DNA of 64,000 nucleotides from Actinomycetes bacterium (GTDB taxonomy: Bacteria; Actinomycetota; Actinomycetes; Propionibacteriales; Propionibacteriaceae): assembly GCA_023460935.1 (NCBI GenBank), contig JAEWOI010000045.1, positions 98,048 to 162,047 of the forward strand, in the 5' to 3' direction. Made by a program: the position numbers and the translations under genes. Under the pieces are notes generated by a model. That model did not search any database and had not been told where the DNA came from. It saw only the letters and a program-made list of their open reading frames with translations. Positions 51,033-59,659 of this stretch are shown in pieces; positions within the stretch are counted from its first letter, which is position 1, and every line of letters starts with the position of its first letter.

Positions 51033-51038
51033 TAGACT
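51033..51038 (+). promoter_or_regulatory. -10 hexamer TAGACT for ispH
   Basis: It ends seven bases before the ATG at 51046. The repeats immediately upstream take the place of a normal -35 region. Confidence 0.55.
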
Positions 51039-51045
51039 GGCGGGC

Positions 51046-52011
51046 ATGTCCCAAGCCAAGCGAGTCGTGGTCGCCGCGCCACGCGGTTACTGCGCGGGTG
51101 TCGACCGCGCCGTGGTGACCGTGGAGAAGGCGCTGGACGTCTACGGTCCGCCGGTCTACGTCCGCAAGCAGATCGTGCACAACCGCCACGTGGTGGAGGA
51201 CCTGGAGGCGCGCGGCGCGATCTTCGTCGAGGAGCTGGCCGAGGTGCCCACCGGCGCCACCGTGGTGTTCTCCGCGCACGGGGTCTCGCCCGCGGTGCAC
51301 GCAGAGGCCGAGGTGCGCGGGCTGAAGACCATCGACGCCACCTGCCCCCTGGTGACCAAGGTGCACAACGAGGCCAAGCGGTTCGCCGGCCAGGGCATGC
51401 AGATCCTGCTGATCGGGCACGCCGGCCACGAGGAGGTCGAGGGCACCACCGGTGAGGCGCCCGACCACATCACGCTGGTCCAGCACCCGGACGACGTGGC
51501 GTCGGTCGAGGTGGCCGACCCAGCCAGGGTCGCCTGGTTGAGCCAGACCACCCTGAGCGTCGACGAGACCTGGGAGACGGTCGGCCGGCTGCGGGAGAAG
51601 TTCCCCACGCTGATCGACCCGCCCAGCGACGACATCTGCTACGCCACCCAGAACCGGCAGTCGGCGGTCAAGCAGATCGCTGCCCACTCCGACCTGGTGA
51701 TCGTGGTGGGTTCGCAGAACTCGTCCAACTCCGTCCGCCTCGTCGAGGTGGCGCTCGAGGCCGGCGCGAAGGCTTCCTACCGGGTGGACAACGCCGGCGA
51801 GATCGACCCGGCGTGGCTCGAGGGCGTGGAGTCGGTAGGCGTCACCTCCGGGGCCTCGGTGCCGGACGCGCTGGTGCAGGGAGTGCTCGACTACCTGCAG
51901 GACCGCGGCTTCCCGGCTGCGGTGGAGGAGCGGCTCACCGAGGAGAACCTGGTGTTCGCCCTGCCTCCGGAACTGCGCCGCGACCTGCGCCGCAAGACCG
52001 ACGGCGACTGA
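51046..52011 (+). CDS. ispH: 4-hydroxy-3-methylbut-2-enyl diphosphate reductase
   Basis: A 321-residue iron-sulfur enzyme catalysing the last step of the non-mevalonate isoprenoid pathway, giving isopentenyl and dimethylallyl diphosphate. The three cluster cysteines lie in PRGYCAGVDRA (near residue 15), DATCPLVTK and in the C-terminal half, where VTSGASVPD and the SQNSSNS motif are also diagnostic. The product feeds the prenyltransferase encoded at 28020. The ATG at 51046 is set by homology and by the -10 hexamer at 51033-51038. Confidence 0.94.
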   Translation: MSQAKRVVVAAPRGYCAGVDRAVVTVEKALDVYGPPVYVRKQIVHNRHVVEDLEARGAIFVEELAEVPTGATVVFSAHGVSPAVHAEAEVRGLKTIDATCPLVTKVHNEAKRFAGQGMQILLIGHAGHEEVEGTTGEAPDHITLVQHPDDVASVEVADPARVAWLSQTTLSVDETWETVGRLREKFPTLIDPPSDDICYATQNRQSAVKQIAAHSDLVIVVGSQNSSNSVRLVEVALEAGAKASYRVDNAGEIDPAWLEGVESVGVTSGASVPDALVQGVLDYLQDRGFPAAVEERLTEENLVFALPPELRRDLRRKTDGD

Positions 52012-52024
52012 CCCTGGTCGCACG

Positions 52025-52978
52025 CTAGAAGCGGCGCGTGCCCTCGGGGGAGTGCAGGTCCAGCGGCAGGTCGAAGTGGTGCGGGCTGGCGAACAGGCCG
52101 GGCGTCCGCACCCCGTCCTGGAGGACGCCGAGTTGCCCGTTCTCGTCCAGGCTGACCTCCAGGTCGACCGTCTCGGCGTAGAAGTTCGCCGCCATGCCGG
52201 TCCGCGCCTCCCGCACGACCGCGGGCGCGTCCCGCAGCGGGCCGAACCAGGGCTCGGTGCCCAACCCGAGGGAGTCGAGGTCGGCGCAAGCCGCGTTCAC
52301 CCCGACGTAGAACGCGCGGCCCCGGCTGGCGTTGCTGGTGGCCGCACCCTCCTCCACCAACTGGGCGACGCTGGACGCGGTGGACCAGGGCGCGTACGAC
52401 AAGGTTCGCTGGTCGTCCCAGCCCGGCGTCGGCGAGGCAGGGCGTTCGGCTTCGGCAAGCGGCCGGGTCTGCAGCTCCACCTCGGTACCGAGCGGTGAGG
52501 TGAACCGCGGCGAGAACCCGGGGTCGCAGGAGGTGACCGACACCAGCACCGCCTCCTCTGACGGATTGGTCACCGCCAGCACCAGGTGGTCGCGGCGCGG
52601 GAAGATGTGCTGGGTGAGCTGGGTGCCGGGCAGCGCAGGCTTCACGAACGCAGGCTCGCCCAGCTTCTGCTTCAGGTAGGCCAGGCTGTTGCCGGGGTGC
52701 AGTCGGCGGAGCAGGTCGTACTCCAGCTGGCGCCAGAAGAGCTCCCGGTAGGCCTGCGGGCCCAGGCCGAGGACCAACACCAGCGCGGTGGTGATGGAGG
52801 CCAGACCGAGCAGGCCCCGGGTGACCAGCTGGGTGGTGACGGAGGCGCGTTGCCAGCCCGACCAGGACCGCCACGGCCAGCGGCCGATCCAGCGGGTCGG
52901 CTGCGGCACCGACTCCGGCAGCTCGGCCGGGCCGGGCCGGGGGTTGCCGCTCCCAGGGCCCGACGGGTCAGGCTCCAT
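52025..52978 (-). CDS. Membrane-anchored protein of unknown function
   Basis: A 317-residue protein. Residues 1-45 are proline-rich and cytoplasmic with several tryptophans, residues 50-75 form one transmembrane segment (TRGLLGLASITTALVLVLGL), and the remainder is soluble, probably extracytoplasmic, with blocks such as YDLLRRLHPGNSLAYLKQKLG and TSCDPGFSPRFTSPLG. I do not recognise the domain. The ATG at 52978 follows AAGGAG at a proper distance. It ends 13 bases after the convergent ispH stop. Confidence 0.7.
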   Translation of the reverse strand: MEPDPSGPGSGNPRPGPAELPESVPQPTRWIGRWPWRSWSGWQRASVTTQLVTRGLLGLASITTALVLVLGLGPQAYRELFWRQLEYDLLRRLHPGNSLAYLKQKLGEPAFVKPALPGTQLTQHIFPRRDHLVLAVTNPSEEAVLVSVTSCDPGFSPRFTSPLGTEVELQTRPLAEAERPASPTPGWDDQRTLSYAPWSTASSVAQLVEEGAATSNASRGRAFYVGVNAACADLDSLGLGTEPWFGPLRDAPAVVREARTGMAANFYAETVDLEVSLDENGQLGVLQDGVRTPGLFASPHHFDLPLDLHSPEGTRRF

Positions 52979-53084
52979 CGCCACTCCTTCCGCAACGGCG
53001 ATGCCTGCATCGTAGGACGGCTCCGCGCCCCGTGGTGATCAGGGGGCTTGGCCGAAGCCGGGGCCGAACCGAATCCGCCGTGGC

Positions 53085-54326
53085 TCAGACCAGGAAGCGG
53101 TAGAACGGGCTGTCCGAAGCCACCACCTCGAACGTGATCGGGCTGGCGTCCATCTTGGTGAGCAGGTCGCCCAGGGAGTTCGGGTCACCGAGTTCGATCC
53201 CCACCAGCGCCGGCCCGGTCTCGCGGTTGCTGCGCTTGACGTACTCGAACAGGGTGATGTCGTCGTCCGGGCCGAGCACCTCGTCCAGGAACCGCCGCAG
53301 GGCACCGGGCTCCTGCGGGAAGTTCACCAGGAAGTAGTGCTTGCGACCCTCGTAGACCAGCGAGCGCTCCACGATCTCGGCGTACCTGGAGACGTCGTTG
53401 TTGCCCCCGGAGACGAGCACCACGACGTCCTGGCCGGGCTCGGGACGGTAGAGGCCCAGGCAGGCGGTGGCGAGCGCTCCGGCCGGCTCGGTGACGATGC
53501 CCTCGACCTGGTAGAGGGCGAGCATCTCCGAACAGATCCGGCCCTCCGGCACCAGGTGGAGTTGCGGACGGTGGCGCTGCACGACGCCGAAGGTGAGGTC
53601 CCCTGCGCGGCGGACGGCTGCGCCGTCGACGAAGGTGTCCAACCGGTCGAGGTCCACCGGGCCACCCGCGGCCAGCGCAGCAGCCATGGACGCCGCGCCG
53701 GCCGGTTCCGCGCCGACCACGGCGGTCCCGGGGTGCCGTTCGGCCAGGTAGGTGAGGCAGCCGGCGATCATGCCGCCGCCGCCGACCGGCACCACGAGCG
53801 CGTCCGGCGCGCGGCCGAACTGCTCCACCACCTCCCGCGCCACCGTGCCCTGGCCGATGATCGTCTGCGGGTCGTCGAAGGCCGGCACCAGGGTCACCCC
53901 GGTGGTGGCGGCCTCCAGCAGCGCTGCGGCAGCCGCCTCGTCGTAGCTGTCGCCGGTGACCACCAGCTCAACCCTGCCCTCGCCGAGCGCGAGGATGCGT
54001 TCGCGCTTCTGCCGCGGCGTGGTAGCGGGCACGAAGATGCGGCCGTGGATGCCGAGCCGGGCACAGGCGAAGGCGACCCCCTGGCCGTGGTTGCCGGCGC
54101 TCGCGCAGACCAGCCCCGCCGCACGCTGCCGGTCGTCCAGTTGGGCGATCAGGTTGTAGGCGCCCCGGATCTTGTACGACCTGACGGGCTGCAGGTCCTC
54201 CCGCTTCAGCCACACCCGCGCCCCGGTGGCGGCGCTGAGCCGCTCGTTCAGCTGGAGCGGGGTGCGGGTGACCACACCCGACAGGCGCTCGGCGGCCTCG
54301 TCAACCGCCCTGGCATCGATCGTCAC
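53085..54326 (-). CDS. ilvA: Threonine dehydratase (deaminase) with ACT-like domain
   Basis: A 413-residue pyridoxal-phosphate enzyme that converts threonine to 2-oxobutyrate, the first step to isoleucine. The cofactor lysine is in RSYKIRGAYN near residue 52, and the glycine loop is VPVGGGGMIAG near residue 186. The C-terminal 85 residues (KHYFLVNFPQEPGALRRFLDE) form a single ACT-like regulatory domain, so the enzyme should respond to isoleucine/valine. CACAAT (54333-54338, minus strand) ends six bases before GTG 54326; GTG 54344 is possible. Confidence 0.9.
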   Translation of the reverse strand: MTIDARAVDEAAERLSGVVTRTPLQLNERLSAATGARVWLKREDLQPVRSYKIRGAYNLIAQLDDRQRAAGLVCASAGNHGQGVAFACARLGIHGRIFVPATTPRQKRERILALGEGRVELVVTGDSYDEAAAAALLEAATTGVTLVPAFDDPQTIIGQGTVAREVVEQFGRAPDALVVPVGGGGMIAGCLTYLAERHPGTAVVGAEPAGAASMAAALAAGGPVDLDRLDTFVDGAAVRRAGDLTFGVVQRHRPQLHLVPEGRICSEMLALYQVEGIVTEPAGALATACLGLYRPEPGQDVVVLVSGGNNDVSRYAEIVERSLVYEGRKHYFLVNFPQEPGALRRFLDEVLGPDDDITLFEYVKRSNRETGPALVGIELGDPNSLGDLLTKMDASPITFEVVASDSPFYRFLV

Positions 54327-54381
54327 CGGCACATTGTGGCGCACGCGGACGCGCGGGCCCGAGCAGGCGCCGCGCAGCCGG

Positions 54382-55917
54382 TCAGGCCGGACGGGCGGCG
54401 CGACCGTCGGTGGCCGGCGCCTCGGCGGCGACGAGCTCCTCCAGCTCCGGCAACGGACGGCTGAGCAGCGCGTCGGCCTCTGCCCGCACGCGGCCGATCA
54501 TGGCCGGCACGCCGGCGGCGTCCTCGACCAGCTCCGGGCTGGTCAGGGGGCGCACCGCAGCCTCCGAGGCGTGCACTGCGGAGAGCGCCTTCTCGGTCAC
54601 CTTTAGGTCGCGCAGCTTCCGCGCGGCCGGGAACACGCGTCCCTCGATCGAGCCGACCGCGTCGTTGTACGCCCCGACAGCGGTGGTCAGCGACCGGCCC
54701 ACCTTGTCGAAGTGCTTGCCGAGGGTGCCGAGCCGGTCGTACAGCTCCCGGCCGAGGGTGAACACCTCCTGGGCGGAGTCGGCGAGGGCTGCCTGGCGCC
54801 ACGAGAACGCGACGGTCTTCAGCATGGCGATCAACGAGCTCGGGGTGGCCAGCATCACGCCGCGCTCGCTGGCGTACTCCAGCAGCGACGGCAGCTGGTT
54901 GAACGCCTCGGCCGCCAGCGCCTCGCTGGCCAGGAACAGCACGACGAACTCCGGCGTGGTGCCCTCGGCCTTGTAGTAGTCCTTGCGGGAGAGCTGGTCG
55001 ACGTGGGTCTGGACGTTCTTCGCGAACTGGCCCAGCAGCCGGGACCGCTCGGCGTCGTCGGCGGCCTCGTGGGCGTCCAGGAACGCGCTCAGCGGCACCT
55101 TCGAGTCGACGTAGACGAACCGGCCCTCGCTCAGCGTCACCTTCAGGTCGGGACGGATGGTGGCGCCGGCAGAGGTCTGGGTGGTCTGCTGCTGCACGAA
55201 GTCGCAGTGCTCCACCAGCCCGGCGACCTCGACCACGCGCTTCAGTTGCAGCTCGCCCCACGCCCCGCGGACCTGCGGCTTGCGCAGCGCCGTGACCAGC
55301 GCCGCGGTCTCCCGGCGCAGGGTCTCCCCGGTGAGGCGCACCTCGCTCACCTGGTTGCGCAGGTCGGTGGTCATGGCCTGGCGTTCCTTCTCCACCTCGG
55401 TCAGCCGGTCGTTGAACCGCTGCAGGCTGTCCCGCACGGGCGCCAGCAACAGCTCGGTCTCCTTCAGCCGCTGGTTCGCCGTGGCGTCGAGCTGGCGGCC
55501 CTGCTTCTCCACGGTCTCGGCCGAGAGCACCTTGAACTGGGCGAGCAGCTGTTCGCGGTCCACTGCGATCTCTGCTGCCCGCTGCACCGCCGCGTCCCGT
55601 TCGGCCACAGCGCCGGCCACCCTGGCCCTGGCGTCGGCGAGCTCCGCCATCGCACCCGCGCGCTCGGCCATCGCCTCGGCCCGCTCGGTGCGGGCGTCGG
55701 CGGCCTCGGACTGCGCGAGCGCTACCGACAACTTCACCTGGGTGGCGTCCGCTCTGGCCTGCGCGGCCTCGGCCCTGGCCTGGGCCGCCTCGGCCCGGGC
55801 GCGCTCGGTCTCGGCCGCCTGCCCGGAATCGACCCGGCCGGAGCGGGCGCGCAGCACCGTCCAGGCGACCACGCTCCCCAGCACGACGCCGACAACCAGC
55901 CAACCCAGCGACTCCAT
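54382..55917 (-). CDS. rmuC: DNA recombination protein RmuC
   Basis: A 511-residue protein. One N-terminal transmembrane segment (LGWLVVGVVLGSVVAWTVL) is followed by a long alanine/glutamate/arginine-rich coiled coil (residues 30-200), then the PD-(D/E)XK-like RmuC nuclease core (RGAWGELQLKRVVEVAGL near residue 216, YVDSKVPLSAF near residue 267, FVVLFLASEALAAEAF). It is thought to act on inverted-repeat or stalled DNA structures. CAAGAT ends seven bases before the ATG. It is divergent from the aminopeptidase gene. Confidence 0.9.
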   Translation of the reverse strand: MESLGWLVVGVVLGSVVAWTVLRARSGRVDSGQAAETERARAEAAQARAEAAQARADATQVKLSVALAQSEAADARTERAEAMAERAGAMAELADARARVAGAVAERDAAVQRAAEIAVDREQLLAQFKVLSAETVEKQGRQLDATANQRLKETELLLAPVRDSLQRFNDRLTEVEKERQAMTTDLRNQVSEVRLTGETLRRETAALVTALRKPQVRGAWGELQLKRVVEVAGLVEHCDFVQQQTTQTSAGATIRPDLKVTLSEGRFVYVDSKVPLSAFLDAHEAADDAERSRLLGQFAKNVQTHVDQLSRKDYYKAEGTTPEFVVLFLASEALAAEAFNQLPSLLEYASERGVMLATPSSLIAMLKTVAFSWRQAALADSAQEVFTLGRELYDRLGTLGKHFDKVGRSLTTAVGAYNDAVGSIEGRVFPAARKLRDLKVTEKALSAVHASEAAVRPLTSPELVEDAAGVPAMIGRVRAEADALLSRPLPELEELVAAEAPATDGRAARPA

Positions 55918-55999
55918 GGCCACGATCTTGCCGGTGTGCACTGACAGTTGCCCGCAGCCACGCTCTGGCGGGCACCGTCGAAGGTGCAGACTGGGGGCC

Positions 56000-57259
56000 A
56001 TGTCCGCCCGTGAACACATCGATGACCTGGCCGCGTTCGTCTCCGCGTCCCCGTCCAGCTACCACGCGGCGGCCGAGGTGGCCGCCCGGCTGCAGGCCGC
56101 CGGCTTCAGCGAGCAGGCCGAGCTGGACGCCTGGGCGCCGGCGCCGGCCGGCTACGTGCTGCGCGACGGGGCCGTGATCGCCTGGCGGCTGCCCGCCGCC
56201 GGAGACGGCCCGGTCGGCTTCCGCATCGTGGGGGCGCACACCGATTCGCCGGGCTTCAAGCTCAAGCCCGAGCCGTCGGCCTACGCCTTCGGCTGGTCCC
56301 AGGCGGGGATGGAGGTCTACGGCGGGCCGCTGCTCAACTCCTGGCTGGACCGGGAGTTCGGGCTGGCCGGGCGGGTGGTCACCCGCGACGGAGAGCAGCT
56401 GCTGGTGTCCACCCCGCCGTGGCTGCGGATCCCGCAGGTGGCGCCGCACCTGGACCGCAGCGTCAACGACAACCTGCACCTCGACCGGCAGGGCCACCTG
56501 AAGCCGGTGTTCGGCACCGCCTCGGTGGACGTGATGTCCGCGGTCGCAGGACTGCTCGGGTTGCACCGGGACGAGCTGGACGGCCATGACCTGTTCGCCG
56601 CGGTGACCGAGGCGCCGGCCGTGATCGGCGTCACCGGTGAGTTCCTCGCCTCCGCGAGGCTGGACAACCTGTCCAGCGTGCATGCCGGGACGGTGGCGCT
56701 GGCCGCTGCCGAGGCGTCGGGACAGGTGCAGGTGCTGGCCTGCTTCGACCACGAGGAGATCGGCAGCTCGACCCGCAGCGGTGCGTCCGGGCCGTTCCTG
56801 GAGAGCGTGCTGCGCCGGTTGGCCGAAGCGCTGGGCTGGGACGCCGACGGCTGGCACCGGGCGCTGGCGGCCTCGTTCGTGATCTCAGCCGACGCCGGGC
56901 ACGCGATCCACCCGAACTACCCGCAGCTGCACGATCCGGACCACCGGCCGGCGGTCAACGCCGGGCCGCTGCTGAAGGTGAACGCCAACCAGCGCTACAC
57001 CACCGAGGCGCCCTCGGCAGCCCGCTGGCTGCGGATCTGCCGTGCCGCCGGGGTGCCGACGCAGCCGTTCGTCTCGAACAACTCGGTGCCGTGCGGCTCC
57101 ACGATCGGGCCGCTGACCGCCACCCGGCTCGGCATGGTGAGCGTCGACGTTGGCGTCCCGCTGCTCAGCATGCACTCGGCTAGGGAGCTGTGCGGCACCC
57201 AGGACCCGAAGTGGCTGGCCGAGGCGCTGACCGCCTTCTACGCCGGCGCCGACAGCTGA
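56000..57259 (+). CDS. apeB: M18 family aminopeptidase
   Basis: A 419-residue dinuclear zinc aminopeptidase. The metal-binding blocks are GAHTDSPGFKLKP near residue 80, DNLSSVHAG near residue 222, CFDHEEIGSST near residue 250 and MHSARE near the C-terminus; SNNSVPCGSTIGP is also typical. It releases neutral or acidic N-terminal residues in the cytoplasm. A CAGACT hexamer (55987-55992) ends seven bases before the ATG. The C-terminal 22 bases overlap the convergent HAD gene. Confidence 0.92.
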   Translation: MSAREHIDDLAAFVSASPSSYHAAAEVAARLQAAGFSEQAELDAWAPAPAGYVLRDGAVIAWRLPAAGDGPVGFRIVGAHTDSPGFKLKPEPSAYAFGWSQAGMEVYGGPLLNSWLDREFGLAGRVVTRDGEQLLVSTPPWLRIPQVAPHLDRSVNDNLHLDRQGHLKPVFGTASVDVMSAVAGLLGLHRDELDGHDLFAAVTEAPAVIGVTGEFLASARLDNLSSVHAGTVALAAAEASGQVQVLACFDHEEIGSSTRSGASGPFLESVLRRLAEALGWDADGWHRALAASFVISADAGHAIHPNYPQLHDPDHRPAVNAGPLLKVNANQRYTTEAPSAARWLRICRAAGVPTQPFVSNNSVPCGSTIGPLTATRLGMVSVDVGVPLLSMHSARELCGTQDPKWLAEALTAFYAGADS

Positions 57260-58149
57260 ACCACCCGGTCCAGGGGCAGCGGCGCGAACAGGTGCGGGAA
57301 GCCGTCCTCCACCACGAACGGCAGGTCGGGGTCGGGGTCGAGCCGCAGCAGCACCAGTTCGGCGCCGGCCAGGTCGGCGTAGAACCTCTGCCGGGTGCGC
57401 TCGAGCTGGCCGGCGAACGACAGGTGCACGAAGCCCTCGCCGAGGTAGGTGAGGCCGCGTCCCGACCACGGGTAGGACCCGGTGCGCAGCGCGCGTTCCC
57501 ACTCGGCGCGCGGGGCCAGGTGGAAGGCCGGCTCGGCCAGCGGTTGCCGCGGCCCGAGCAGCCCGAGGCGCACGAGTTCGGCCCGCAGTGCGGCGGCATC
57601 GGTGAACCGCCACCCGCGCAGGCCGGCGGCCTCGGCGCCGGCCACGTTCGCCGCGACGTCGTCGACGAACAGGGCCTGGCCCGGCTCGACCCCGGCCCGG
57701 GCGCATGCCAGGGCGTAGATGGCGGGATCGGGCTTGACGATGCCCTCCTCGCCGGAGACGACGATGTCGGGAAAGCGGCGCAGGATGCCGAACCGCTCCC
57801 GGGCGATCGCGAACATGTCGGCCGCCCAGTTGGTCAGCGCGAGCACGCTCACCCCCGCGGCCCGGAGTTCCGCGACCACGGCGCCGGTACCGGGCACTTC
57901 TTCCGTGATCGTGTGCAGGAAGTTGGCGCGGTAGCCGCGGATCGCCCCGGCGTCGTCCGGGAACCGGGCCACCAGGGCTTCCTCGGACCCGGCGATGCTG
58001 GCCAGTGCGTCGTTCGCCCGGTTCCAGTCGTGGAACCCGACCCGCTCCATGAAGGCGGCCACCTCGTCGGCCGGGAGCACCTGCTCGAAGGCGCGTTCCG
58101 GCGCCCAGTTCACCAGCACGCCACCGATGTCGAAGATCACTGCGGTCAC
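57238..58149 (-). CDS. HAD-family hydrolase fused to a DUF952 domain
   Basis: A 303-residue protein with two domains. Residues 1-205 form a HAD subfamily IA phosphatase: VIFDIGGVLVNW (nucleophile aspartate), LALTNWAAD, IVKPDPAIY and FVDDVAANV. Residues 208-303 match DUF952: FHLAPRAEWERALRTGSY, EGFVHLSFAGQ and FPHLFAPLPLDRVV. DUF952 proteins are usually stand-alone. The junction (GLLGPRQPLAEPAFHL) looks like a short linker and no stop or frameshift separates the parts. The GTG start lies six bases after CAGGCT. Substrates unknown. Confidence 0.82.
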   Translation of the reverse strand: MTAVIFDIGGVLVNWAPERAFEQVLPADEVAAFMERVGFHDWNRANDALASIAGSEEALVARFPDDAGAIRGYRANFLHTITEEVPGTGAVVAELRAAGVSVLALTNWAADMFAIARERFGILRRFPDIVVSGEEGIVKPDPAIYALACARAGVEPGQALFVDDVAANVAGAEAAGLRGWRFTDAAALRAELVRLGLLGPRQPLAEPAFHLAPRAEWERALRTGSYPWSGRGLTYLGEGFVHLSFAGQLERTRQRFYADLAGAELVLLRLDPDPDLPFVVEDGFPHLFAPLPLDRVVQLSAPA

Positions 58150-58230
58150 CCGGCCAGCCTGCCGCACCTCAGCCCCGTCCGGGTGGAGCGGCGCGGGCCC
58201 CTGCCGGGAAGGTGGCACCCCCCGGACCGA

Positions 58231-58236
58231 TAGGCT
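58231..58236 (+). promoter_or_regulatory. -10 hexamer TAGGCT for ychF
   Basis: It ends eight bases before the GTG at 58245; a leaderless or near-leaderless transcript is expected. Confidence 0.5.
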
Positions 58237-58244
58237 GTGCCGAC

Positions 58245-59318
58245 GTGGCTCTAACCATCGGCATCGTCGGGCTGCCCAACGCGGGCAAGTCCACCCTGTT
58301 CAACGCACTCACCCGCAACAACGTGCTCGCCGCGAACTACCCGTTCGCGACGATCGAGCCGAACGTTGGCGTGGTGGGCGTGCCGGACGAGCGGCTGCCG
58401 GTGCTGGCCGAGCTGTTCAGTTCCGAGCGGATCGTGCCGGCCACGGTCAGCTTCGTCGACATCGCCGGCATCGTTAAGGGCGCGTCCAGGGGCGAGGGCA
58501 TGGGCAACGCGTTCCTCGCCAACATCCGCGAGGCGGACGCGATCTGCCAGGTCACCCGCGTGTTCCGCGACCCGGACGTGACCCACGTCGACGGCGCGGT
58601 GAACCCCGGCAGCGACATCGAGACGATCCGTACCGAGCTGATCCTCGCCGACCTGCAGACGCTGGAGAAGGCGCTGCCGCGGGTGGAGAAGGAGGCCCGG
58701 ATCCGCAAGGACCGCGTGCCGACGCTGGAGGCGTTCAGGCAGGCGCAGGCGACGCTCGACTCCGGCGTCGGCGTGCACGCGGCCGGCCTGGACCTGGAGC
58801 CGTTGCGGGAGCTGTTCCTGCTCACGGCCAAGCCGTACCTCTACGTGTTCAACTGCGACTCGGACGAGCTCACCGACACCGGGCTGATCGAGCAGATGAA
58901 GGCGCTGGTGGCACCGGCGGAGGCGATCTTCCTGGACGCCAAGATCGAGTCGGAGCTGATCGAGATGGAGCCCGAGGAGGCCAGGGAGTTCCTGGTCGAG
59001 ATGGGCATCGCCGAGCCCGGCCTGGACACCCTCGCCAGGGTCGGTTACGAGACCCTCGGCCTGCAGAGCTACCTCACCGCCGGCCCCAAGGAGTCGAGGG
59101 CCTGGACCATCCGCAAGGGCGCTACCGCACCGGAGGCAGCCGGGGTGATCCACACCGACTTCCAGAAGGGCTTCATCAAGGCGGAGGTGGTGAGCTTCGA
59201 CGACCTCGTGGCCGCCGGCTCGATGAACGCGGCCAAGGCTGCCGGCCGGGTGCGCCTGGAAGGCAAGGACTACGTGATGGCCGACGGCGACGTTGTGGAG
59301 TTCCGCTTCAACGCCTGA
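58245..59318 (+). CDS. ychF: Redox-regulated ATPase YchF
   Basis: A 357-residue universally conserved Obg-family P-loop NTPase that hydrolyses ATP and associates with ribosomes. GLPNAGKSTLFNALT near residue 9, FVDIAGIVKGASRGEGMGN near residue 68, and the C-terminal TGS domain (KGATAPEAAGVIHTDF, FIKAEVVSFDDLV) are diagnostic. The specificity motif NCD in place of NKxD (VFNCDSDE) fits the family's ATP preference. GTG 58245 is fixed by homology. Mycobacterial Rv1112 is the positional counterpart. Confidence 0.94.
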   Translation: MALTIGIVGLPNAGKSTLFNALTRNNVLAANYPFATIEPNVGVVGVPDERLPVLAELFSSERIVPATVSFVDIAGIVKGASRGEGMGNAFLANIREADAICQVTRVFRDPDVTHVDGAVNPGSDIETIRTELILADLQTLEKALPRVEKEARIRKDRVPTLEAFRQAQATLDSGVGVHAAGLDLEPLRELFLLTAKPYLYVFNCDSDELTDTGLIEQMKALVAPAEAIFLDAKIESELIEMEPEEAREFLVEMGIAEPGLDTLARVGYETLGLQSYLTAGPKESRAWTIRKGATAPEAAGVIHTDFQKGFIKAEVVSFDDLVAAGSMNAAKAAGRVRLEGKDYVMADGDVVEFRFNA

Positions 59319-59343
59319 CGCCACCCTCTGTGCCCGGACCGTT

Positions 59344-59362
59344 GGTTGAGCTTGTCGAAACC
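59344..59362 (+). repeat. Solitary GGTTGAGCTTGTCGAAACC repeat
   Basis: A 19-base interrupted palindrome that resembles a short intergenic repeat widely found in actinobacterial genomes. Only one clear copy is present in this window. Confidence 0.5.
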
Positions 59363-59419
59363 GACGCACGCTCAATGCCCGAGGCCCTGCAGATCCAACG
59401 CCGTTGCCATGATGGACGC

Positions 59420-59585
59420 GTGACCATCGTGCTCGTGGAGGGCCCGAGCGATGCCATTGCAGCAGTTGGCGCGGTTCTTCGGCGGTCGTAGCGGCAACAA
59501 GCCGCGGTATGCGCGCCTGCTTTCCGAGGCGGTCCCGCTCGACCAGGTGCCCCGTCCGCTCGCGGAGTTGCTGGCGGCCGTCTGA
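59420..59585 (+). pseudogene. Remnant of a TOPRIM-domain gene (internal deletion)
   Basis: A GTG at 59420 begins VTIVLVEGPSDAIAAV, which looks like the first strand of a TOPRIM nuclease/primase-type domain, but a TAG stops it after 23 codons. In another frame, starting at 59451, the following 44 codons read ARFFGGRSGNKPRYARLLSE and end PRPLAELLAAV, resembling the C-terminus of the same actinobacterial TOPRIM family (about 200 residues). The two ends are joined with the middle missing and the frame shifted. The interpretation rests on pattern memory, not on an alignment. Confidence 0.45.
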
Positions 59586-59659
59586 CCGATGCTTGGAAGG
59601 CCCGTAACCTTGCCGCGCTGTGCCTCGCGTCCGGGCGCTCCAGGGCCGAGACTGGGCGC

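Noticed and set aside
51005..51045. Longer ispH start upstream with a valine/proline/glycine-rich extension
   Set aside because: The extension is only the translation of the GGAACCGTCCCC repeats; the conserved protein begins at 51046 after a good -10 hexamer.
54323..56857. An 844-codon minus-strand frame across rmuC and the aminopeptidase gene
   Set aside because: It overlaps two well-supported genes in the wrong frames and has low-complexity alanine/glycine/arginine composition.
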